Shown here one piece after another: positions 1 to 4,604 of a stretch of DNA of 5,491 bases (position 1 is its first letter; every line of letters starts with the position of its first letter). Source of the DNA: Pseudomonadota bacterium (GTDB lineage Bacteria > Pseudomonadota > Alphaproteobacteria > Acetobacterales > Acetobacteraceae); the NCBI GenBank assembly GCA_021785335.1, contig JAJYFW010000154.1, positions 1 to 5,491 of the forward strand. Reading direction: 5' to 3'. Position numbers and translations under genes: made by a program. The notes below the pieces were generated by a model. That model made no database searches, was not told the DNA's origin, and saw only the letters and a list, made by a program, of their open reading frames with translations.

Positions 1-55
1 CCTGGCCCCGCATCGCCTCACCCCCGCTCCGCCAGGGCCAAGTGAATCAGCACAC

Positions 56-68
56 CGCCAACTTGGCG
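56..68. repeat. Short perfect palindrome downstream of the PEP-CTERM gene
   Basis: The arms CGCCAA and TTGGCG flank a single C, about 30 bases past the stop codon of the minus-strand PEP-CTERM gene. As RNA it could form only a small hairpin (5 bp with a 3-nt loop) and no T-run follows on either strand, so it is a poor intrinsic terminator. It may be a protein-binding site or chance in GC-rich DNA. The rest of 1-98 shows no gene I can support. Confidence 0.25.
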
Positions 69-98
69 AGGAAATTAGAAGCGCCCAGCTGCGTCCGG

Positions 99-920
99 TC
101 AGCCGCGCACTGAGCGGCGGCGGACCAGCAAGCCGAGGCCAAGCAGACCCGTCGCGACGAGCGCCATACTTGATGGCTCAGGGAGCGGCGGGGTTTGGTC
201 GCCGTTGAACTTGACCTGGAGCACTTCGGGAGAACCGTTCTCATACCCGTAATATAAGTACGTATCGTACAACGCGCTGGGAACGATACCGGTTTGGTAA
301 CCTGTCGCACTGGTCGGTGTGGACGTGAGGCCCCCGAATGTGACGCCATTATTCACGAGGCTGGCGCCGTCGTCGTGGTTAACGGCGAGTATCGTGCCGG
401 CGGGCAGCTTCCCGAGGTCTATCTTGAATATCGCGCCATACAGATAGCTCGCCGCACTGCCGCTGGAAGCAAGGAAGCTTGTCAGCGAACTGAAGTCGGC
501 GTTCGACGGGGAACCAAGAGCACCGCAGTTGTGCGTGCAGGAGTAGCCTGAGATCAACGCTGCCGGGTTCTCAGTCGGAGTATTGTAATTCTGAACTCCG
601 GGATTGCTGCCGAAGAACTGCGAGAAGAGGTCGCCACTGCTATTCGTGTTCTGAGAGGTGGTGCCTGGTGAGGAGGGGGGGATGTAGACGCCGGGCCAAT
701 CGAAATTCAGCGTCCCGTTCCATGTGAACGTCGCCGAGGTATAGGTGCTGCCCGTCAGCGCCGTCACGCCAGCCGCGGTAGCGTCCCTGGCCGTGCTGTT
801 GCTCGACGTCGCGGCTCCCTCCCACACCTGCATGGTGTACGCCGTCGCAGACGCGATCGACGAGCCCAACATGATGGGGGCAGCGGCTGCGGCAGCAAGG
901 AGCAGATTACGGCGGATCAT
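99..920 (-). CDS. PEP-CTERM sorting domain-containing secreted protein
   Basis: A 273-residue exported protein of unknown specific function. Residues 1-27 form a Sec signal peptide: Arg3-Arg4, an Ala/Leu-rich core and an Ala-Ser-Ala-Thr-Ala cleavage region near 25-27. The C-terminus is a textbook PEP-CTERM signal: Pro-Glu-Pro at 247-249, a hydrophobic helix at about 251-266 and Arg267-Arg269. In this family such a tail is recognised by an exosortase (EpsH/XrtA type), which processes the protein for surface or exopolysaccharide-associated display. The mature region is rich in Ser, Thr, Gly and Asn. It contains a His-Asp-Asp-Gly motif at 182-185, preceded by a Tyr-Gly-Ala-Ile-Phe segment (161-165). 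This resembles the PA14-like beta domain of other PEP-CTERM proteins, but that is an impression from pattern only. Cys128 and Cys132 could form a disulphide. The ATG start is fixed by a strong Shine-Dalgarno and the signal peptide. Codon use is less GC-biased than in the neighbours, compatible with horizontal transfer or relaxed selection. No exosortase gene is in the window. Confidence 0.9.
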   Translation of the reverse strand: MIRRNLLLAAAAAAPIMLGSSIASATAYTMQVWEGAATSSNSTARDATAAGVTALTGSTYTSATFTWNGTLNFDWPGVYIPPSSPGTTSQNTNSSGDLFSQFFGSNPGVQNYNTPTENPAALISGYSCTHNCGALGSPSNADFSSLTSFLASSGSAASYLYGAIFKIDLGKLPAGTILAVNHDDGASLVNNGVTFGGLTSTPTSATGYQTGIVPSALYDTYLYYGYENGSPEVLQVKFNGDQTPPLPEPSSMALVATGLLGLGLLVRRRSVRG

Positions 921-926
921 GGCAAG

Positions 927-933
927 CCTCCCT
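927..933 (-). promoter_or_regulatory. Strong ribosome binding site of the PEP-CTERM gene
   Basis: On the minus strand AGGGAGG sits 6 bases before the ATG at 920-918. It is a near-ideal Shine-Dalgarno and decides the start codon; the signal peptide begins right there. Confidence 0.75.
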
Positions 934-990
934 GATTCGCGGGTCCAAGCATTACGTTTCGGACAGCAAGATAGCTTAGAATGTTCAAAA

Positions 991-1018
991 AATAAACTGG
1001 AATTTTAAGAATTTTCAA
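991..1018 (-). promoter_or_regulatory. Candidate sigma70-type promoter of the PEP-CTERM gene
   Basis: Reading the minus strand, TTGAAA (1018-1013) and TTTATT (996-991) are separated by 16 bases, matching the -35 and -10 consensus at 5/6 and 4/6 positions. It lies in the most AT-rich stretch of the window (961-1020 is about 28% GC by my count). The predicted transcript would start near 984 and have a leader of about 64 nt. AT-rich DNA yields such matches by chance, so this is only a candidate. Confidence 0.35.
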
Positions 1019-1024
1019 TCTTAA
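1005..1024. promoter_or_regulatory. Inverted repeat overlapping the candidate -35, possible operator
   Basis: TTAAGA (1005-1010) and TCTTAA (1019-1024) form a perfect 6-bp inverted repeat with an 8-base spacer. The spacer contains most of the proposed -35 hexamer of the PEP-CTERM gene. The position suits a regulator-binding site, but I do not recognise a known operator consensus, and the sequence is AT-rich. Confidence 0.25.
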
Positions 1025-1126
1025 GAGTATGTCTCCGAAAACCACGGATTCGCAAGGCGTTGCGGGCGGTTCCTGCGAGAGATCGTATAAAAAATGATCC
1101 GAAATTGTGCCGCAGGCCGAGTTGAG

Positions 1127-1147
1127 CGAAGCGGCCAGCGCGCTTCG
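1127..1147 (-). terminator. Stem-loop downstream of the dioxygenase gene, possible terminator
   Basis: CGAAGCG and CGCTTCG form a perfect 7-bp stem around a 7-nt loop, about 45 bases beyond the stop codon of the minus-strand dioxygenase gene. No U-tract follows directly in that orientation; a run of six T (revcomp of 1089-1094) comes about 30 bases later. It could be an imperfect terminator or a 3'-end stabilising hairpin separating this gene from the PEP-CTERM gene. Confidence 0.35.
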
Positions 1148-1191
1148 AGGTTGGCGCCCTAATGCTGTCGCCGCCGGAGGGAGGCTATTCT

Positions 1192-1989
1192 CTATTCGGC
1201 GGCGACCCTGCGGCTCCTCGCGTAGTCGAGCAGCGCCGTATCGTCGACGCACGCAATCGGGGCGACGTCGCGGTGGGCGATCCATTCCGGGCGCGTCGGC
1301 GCGCGGATGGCGTTGGAGACCGCGTTGAGGGAGAGCAGCACGATCTTGCGCGCGAAGGGCGAGATGTTGCCCGCCGAGCCGTGCACCAGGTTGCCATGGA
1401 ACATCAGCATCGTGCCGGGCTTGCCGGTGGCGGCGACCATGCCGCCCTCGTTCACCAGGCGCCAGACCGTCGGCTCGTCCAGCGTCCATAGCGGGTAGGA
1501 GGTGGTGGTGAGGTCGTGGCCGGCGGCGAACGTGCCCTGGCGGTGGCTGCGCGGCACCAGCAGCAGCGGGCCATTGATCGCCATCACGTTGTCGATGAAG
1601 ACGGCGATGTTGACCGCCCGCGGCTCCGGCATGCCGTCATCGCGCGACCAGGTGGCGAAGTCCTGGTGCCATTGCCAGACGTCGCCGTGGAATGCCGCCT
1701 TCGCGTTGACCTTGAGCTGGTGCAGGTAGACCGGCTCGCCGAGCGCCTCCTCGACAGGGTGGATCAGGCGGGGGTGGCGGACCAGCAGGGCGTACGCCTC
1801 GTTGTACGTGTGGGCGGCGAAGGCGGTGCGCGGCGCGCCGGATTTTTCGCGCCAGATCTCCTCGCGGCTGGTGGCGAAGATCGCGTCGGCCTCGCGGCGC
1901 AGGATTTCAACTTCCTCCGGACGGAACCAGTCGGGCAGCAGCAGGAAGCCCTCGGTCTCGAACTGGCGCAACTGCGTGGCGGTCAGCAT
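1192..1989 (-). CDS. Phytanoyl-CoA dioxygenase (PhyH) family Fe(II)/2-oxoglutarate hydroxylase
   Basis: A 265-residue cytoplasmic non-heme iron oxygenase; no signal peptide or membrane segment is visible. The family couples oxidative decarboxylation of 2-oxoglutarate to hydroxylation of a substrate. The ligand set is complete: His108-x-Asp110 in WQWHQDFATW, distal His203, and Arg214 eleven residues later as the likely 2-oxoglutarate carboxylate anchor. That spacing equals the one I recall for human PHYH and EctD. The stretch from 106 to 124 (WHQDFATW...DGMPEPR) closely resembles the ectoine hydroxylase signature. The N-terminus (MLTATQLRQF), VRHPRL at 70-75 and VNAKAAFHGDVW at 94-105 recall bacterial proline 4-hydroxylase of the PhyH type, from memory. 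A small amino-acid-like substrate is therefore more plausible than phytanoyl-CoA, but it is not determined. The start is supported by AGGAGAGGAA just upstream. It lies 111 bp downstream of the MmgE/PrpD gene on the same strand, so co-transcription is possible. True EctD is longer (about 300 residues) and no ect genes are present, so EctD itself is unlikely. Confidence 0.92.
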   Translation of the reverse strand: MLTATQLRQFETEGFLLLPDWFRPEEVEILRREADAIFATSREEIWREKSGAPRTAFAAHTYNEAYALLVRHPRLIHPVEEALGEPVYLHQLKVNAKAAFHGDVWQWHQDFATWSRDDGMPEPRAVNIAVFIDNVMAINGPLLLVPRSHRQGTFAAGHDLTTTSYPLWTLDEPTVWRLVNEGGMVAATGKPGTMLMFHGNLVHGSAGNISPFARKIVLLSLNAVSNAIRAPTRPEWIAHRDVAPIACVDDTALLDYARSRRVAAE

Positions 1990-1993
1990 CGGG

Positions 1994-2003
1994 TTCCTCT
2001 CCT
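1994..2003 (-). promoter_or_regulatory. Ribosome binding site of the PhyH-family gene
   Basis: The minus strand reads AGGAGAGGAA just before CCCG-ATG, giving two overlapping Shine-Dalgarno cores at suitable distances from the start at 1989. It supports the chosen start codon. Confidence 0.7.
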
Positions 2004-2073
2004 GGGTTGACGGTTGGCGTCTGTCGTCGCTTTTCCGCGGCTTGCGATGCTCGGTGCCTGTTCTCCTGGGTTG
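1998..2073. repeat. 12-bp direct repeat containing a Shine-Dalgarno-like core
   Basis: TCTCCTGGGTTG occurs at 1998-2009 and again at 2062-2073 (CAACCCAGGAGA on the minus strand), 64 bp apart in the gap between the MmgE/PrpD and dioxygenase genes. The copy nearer the dioxygenase is part of its ribosome binding site. The upstream copy has no start codon at a usable distance, so it does not serve an ORF I can see. It may be a relic of a small local duplication. Confidence 0.5.
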
Positions 2074-2076
2074 GTT

Positions 2077-2099
2077 GGTCGGCGGGCTGTTCGCCGGCC
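2077..2099 (-). terminator. GC-rich hairpin just after the MmgE/PrpD stop codon
   Basis: Plus-strand arms GGTCGGCG and CGCCGGCC surround a 7-base loop; in the minus-strand transcript the 8-bp stem contains one C-A mismatch. It begins directly after the stop codon at 2103-2101. No U-tract follows, so full intrinsic termination is doubtful; it may attenuate read-through into the dioxygenase gene or protect the upstream message. Confidence 0.3.
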
Positions 2100-2100
2100 G

Positions 2101-3498
2101 CTATTCGCCCGCCATTCGCGCAGCCATCAGCGGCGAGGCGAGGCGCATGAGGCCGGCGACGTCCGCGGTCTTGTCGATCGCGAGTACCGCGTCGGCGAGG
2201 CGCGCGGCGCGGTCCTCGCCCAGCACGCTTTCCGCGAGCCCGGCGAACTTGGCGCGCAGTTCCGCTTCCGTCAGGAAGTTGGCGGGCTCGCCCTTGGGAA
2301 CGAGGGTGGTCTTCTCGAACACCTGGCCGCGGGCGCGGATGGTGACGCGGCCGGCCATGTTGGCGGGGAACAGCGCCTCGATCGCGCTGTCATGGACGCA
2401 GCGGATTTTGGGCAGCAGAGCGCGGATCACGGGGTCCTGCAGGTGAGCATAGCTGTCCCAGCCCATCGCACCTGTCGCGAGCGCAGCCGCCAGCACGAAG
2501 GGGCCGCTGAACTGGCCGTCGACGACGTTCTGCGGGTTGGATCGGCGCTCCTGCGGCTCGCCGATAAGGAGCAGGCCGGCGCGGGAGATGCCGTATTCGA
2601 TGCTCTCGACCTCCGCGGGCTTGAGGCCATGCTCGGCGCGCAGTGCCAGGACGGCGTCGATGCCCGCGTGGCCGAAGCGGCAGGAGGGGTAGGGCTTCAC
2701 CGCCGTCGCCATCAGCTCCCAGGTCTCGCCCAGCTTTTCCAGCGCGCGTTCCGGGGTGGGCGAGGGGGCGTAGGCGCGCATGAAGCCGTGCTTGCCCTCG
2801 AGCGCCTCGGCCGCGCCCTTGAAGCCCTCGCGGGCCAGCGTGGCGGCGGTGAGGCCGCAGAGCGCGGACCAGCCGACCTGGAAGCGCTTGGTCCAGGCGC
2901 CATTGGCGAGGAACTGGAGCGAGCCCGCGGACTGGGATAGCGCGATGCCGAAGGCGTTCTCGATCTGGCCGGCATCGAGGCCCATGGCACGGCCCGCGGC
3001 GGCGGCGGCCCCGAAGGCGCCGCAGGTGGCGGTGGGGTGGAAGCCGCGGTCGTAATGCGCGCCGGCGGGCAGCGAGAGGGCGGTGCGGCAGATCACCTCG
3101 TAGCCGGCGACGATGGCGGCGAGCACGTCCGCGCCGGAGGCGCCGACCATCTCGCCGGCGGCGAGGGCGGCGGGGATGACCGGGGCGCCCGGATGCAGGC
3201 AGCCCGCGGCGTGGGTGTCGTCGAAGTCGAGCGAGTGGCCGAGGGCCGCGTTGAGGAAGGCAGCCCCCACCGGCGTATAGCGCGCGGCGTCGCCGAACAC
3301 GCCCGAGTTGCCGGCGGCGACGCCGAGCGCGCGGGCGGCGGCGAGCATCGGCGGCGTGCTCTCCGCGTCGTGGCGGGCGCGGACGATGTTGCCGACGAGA
3401 TCGAGCACCAGGAAGCGGGCGCGCGCGGCGACGTCCGCGGGGATGGCCTGGAGCGTGATGCCGGCGGAGAAACCGGCGAGGGTTCTGGTGACTTGCAT
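2101..3498 (-). CDS. MmgE/PrpD family protein (dehydratase/decarboxylase fold)
   Basis: A 465-residue cytoplasmic protein of normal family length. MmgE/PrpD members include 2-methylcitrate dehydratase and cis-aconitate decarboxylase, and many have unknown substrates. Family landmarks appear in order: GHSLDFDDTH (87-96) followed by HPG (102-104), HYDRGFHPTATCGAFGAA (148-165), NGAWTKRFQVGW (199-210), EGKHGF (234-239), VKPYPSCRFGHAGIDA (267-282), and the C-terminal-domain segment VDGQFSGPF (326-334) with PKGEP (401-405). Asp93/Asp94, His102, His154, Lys204 and His277 match positions I recall lining the pocket of cis-aconitate decarboxylase, by manual alignment. The frame is open further upstream to 3780, but that would run antisense into the transglycosylase gene and adds only Arg/Pro-rich sequence. 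The ATG at 3498 begins the family N-terminus and has AAGG 8 bases upstream. There is no prpB/prpC nearby, so a methylcitrate role is not supported. It precedes the dioxygenase gene and may form an operon with it. Confidence 0.92.
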   Translation of the reverse strand: MQVTRTLAGFSAGITLQAIPADVAARARFLVLDLVGNIVRARHDAESTPPMLAAARALGVAAGNSGVFGDAARYTPVGAAFLNAALGHSLDFDDTHAAGCLHPGAPVIPAALAAGEMVGASGADVLAAIVAGYEVICRTALSLPAGAHYDRGFHPTATCGAFGAAAAAGRAMGLDAGQIENAFGIALSQSAGSLQFLANGAWTKRFQVGWSALCGLTAATLAREGFKGAAEALEGKHGFMRAYAPSPTPERALEKLGETWELMATAVKPYPSCRFGHAGIDAVLALRAEHGLKPAEVESIEYGISRAGLLLIGEPQERRSNPQNVVDGQFSGPFVLAAALATGAMGWDSYAHLQDPVIRALLPKIRCVHDSAIEALFPANMAGRVTIRARGQVFEKTTLVPKGEPANFLTEAELRAKFAGLAESVLGEDRAARLADAVLAIDKTADVAGLMRLASPLMAARMAGE

Positions 3499-3551
3499 CG
3501 GGCGTGCCTTGGCGTTTCCTGGGGCCGGTCGTGGCCGGCGTTCATGCGGAG

Positions 3552-3579
3552 AATATCGTGGTTCGGGACACGGCAACAA
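3552..3579 (-). promoter_or_regulatory. Weak candidate promoter for the MmgE/PrpD gene
   Basis: On the minus strand TTGTTG (3579-3574) and GATATT (3557-3552) are 16 bases apart, in the 146-bp divergent region between the MmgE/PrpD and transglycosylase genes. The -35 keeps only TTG and the -10 matches 4/6. Promoters for both directions should lie in this region; I could not pick a convincing one for the plus strand. Confidence 0.2.
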
Positions 3580-3644
3580 GCGCATCCGTCCGGGGGCGTG
3601 CCGGGCGATGGACGCCGACTCGGACCTCGTGGAAATTCCGCCGC

Positions 3645-4604
3645 ATGCTGACACGTCGCGCCCTTGCCGCCTCGCTCGCCGTCGCCGCCACCCTGCCGCA
3701 GCCGGCGCTGGCCGAGGATTTCGCCGCCTATATCCGCGACTTTCGCGGCCGGGCGCATGCCCAGGGGATCGGCGAGACAACGCTGGACATCGCGTTCCGC
3801 TCGGTGCGCTACGAGCCCAAGGTGGTGGCGGACTATCACCACCAACCGGAGTTCACGATGACCTGGGCGCGGTATCGCGCGCTGGTGGTCTCGCCCAGGC
3901 GCATCAGCGACGGGCGGGCGCGCTATGGCGAGAACCGGTCGCTGGTCGCCAGCATCGTGCGGCGCTATGGCGCGGCACCCGGGGCGATCATGGGCATCTG
4001 GGGTGTCGAGTCCGACTACGGCAAGGCGATGGGCTCCTTCCCGGTGATCTCGTCGCTGGCGACGCTCGCCTACGACGGGCAGCGGCGGAGCTTCTTCGAG
4101 CGCGAGCTGATCGACGCCCTGCGCATCGTCCAGCACGGCGACATCAACCCCGCGAACATGACCGGTAGCTACGCCGGTGCGATGGGGCAGCCGCAGTTCA
4201 TGCCGGATTCCTTCCTGCGCTACGCGGTCGACGCGACGGGCGACGGCAGGCGCGACATCTGGACCAACCGCGCCGACGTGTTCGGCTCCATCGCCAACTA
4301 CCTGCAGCATTTCGGTTGGAACCGCGCGCTGCCGTGGGGCGAGGAGGTCGCGTTGCCGGCGGTGTTCGACGCGGCGAACGCGGGCCGCGGGCACCGCCGC
4401 TCGCTGGCGCTGTGGTCGAGGCTCGGGGTGCGGCCGCCGCGCCCGCGGCCGCTGGCGACGGTGGCCTCGGTGCTGCTGCCGGGCGGCCGCGCAGGGCCCG
4501 CGTATCTCGCCTACGAACCGAATTTCGGCGCGCTCATGAGCTACAACCCGTCGTATTTTTATTGTATTTCCGTTGGGTTATTGGGCGACGCGGTGACGGC
4601 ATGA
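3645..4604 (+). CDS. mltB: MltB-like lytic murein transglycosylase
   Basis: A 319-residue periplasmic enzyme that cleaves the MurNAc-GlcNAc bond of peptidoglycan to give 1,6-anhydro ends. Residues 1-23 form a signal peptide (Arg4-Arg5, Ala/Leu core, ALA before Glu24). There is no lipobox Cys, so it is probably soluble, unlike E. coli MltB, a lipoprotein. The catalytic Glu is Glu122 in IWGVESDYG (118-126). Other family landmarks are SSLATLAYD (136-144), GSYAGAMGQPQFMPDSFLRY (174-193), the GDGRRDIW segment (199-206), SIANYL (215-220) and GW (224-225). No C-terminal peptidoglycan-binding domain is present. The ATG at 3645 was chosen because it starts the signal peptide; a GTG at 3504 would add 47 residues of non-signal sequence. 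A weak GGA lies about 11 bases upstream. Its stop overlaps the rlpA start (ATGA), so the two are translationally coupled. Codons 304-313 are unusually AT-rich, including TTA. The last residues (SYFYCISVGLLGDAV) match the family C-terminus loosely. It is close to the alphaproteobacterial MltB_2 subgroup. Confidence 0.94.
   Translation: MLTRRALAASLAVAATLPQPALAEDFAAYIRDFRGRAHAQGIGETTLDIAFRSVRYEPKVVADYHHQPEFTMTWARYRALVVSPRRISDGRARYGENRSLVASIVRRYGAAPGAIMGIWGVESDYGKAMGSFPVISSLATLAYDGQRRSFFERELIDALRIVQHGDINPANMTGSYAGAMGQPQFMPDSFLRYAVDATGDGRRDIWTNRADVFGSIANYLQHFGWNRALPWGEEVALPAVFDAANAGRGHRRSLALWSRLGVRPPRPRPLATVASVLLPGGRAGPAYLAYEPNFGALMSYNPSYFYCISVGLLGDAVTA

Noticed and set aside
1..45. Possible C-terminal end of a plus-strand gene (stop TGA at 43-45), or a minus-strand start at 13
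   Set aside because: Only about 14 codons or 4 codons respectively are available, with no recognisable motif and no clear ribosome binding site, so neither can be supported.
917..1489. Minus-strand 190-codon frame running through the dioxygenase 3' end and the intergenic region
   Set aside because: The first half is an out-of-frame shadow of the dioxygenase; the second half crosses AT-rich promoter-like DNA and has no Shine-Dalgarno-preceded start. Only its last 12 codons are mentioned, as a speculative leader.
2014..2940. Plus-strand open frame of 308 codons antisense to the MmgE/PrpD gene
   Set aside because: The minus-strand frame has unmistakable MmgE/PrpD motifs. The plus frame is Ala/Gly/Arg-rich with no domain signature.
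3499..3780. N-terminal extension of the MmgE/PrpD frame up to 3780
   Set aside because: It would overlap the transglycosylase start and signal peptide on the other strand and adds only Arg/Pro-rich sequence absent from the family; ATG at 3498 fits the family N-terminus.
3093..4394. Long minus-strand open frame of 433 codons spanning the transglycosylase gene and the 5' part of the MmgE/PrpD gene
   Set aside because: It is antisense to a transglycosylase with clear family motifs and out of frame with MmgE/PrpD. Its translation is Arg/Pro/Ser-rich at one end with no recognisable domain, typical of a shadow frame in high-GC DNA.
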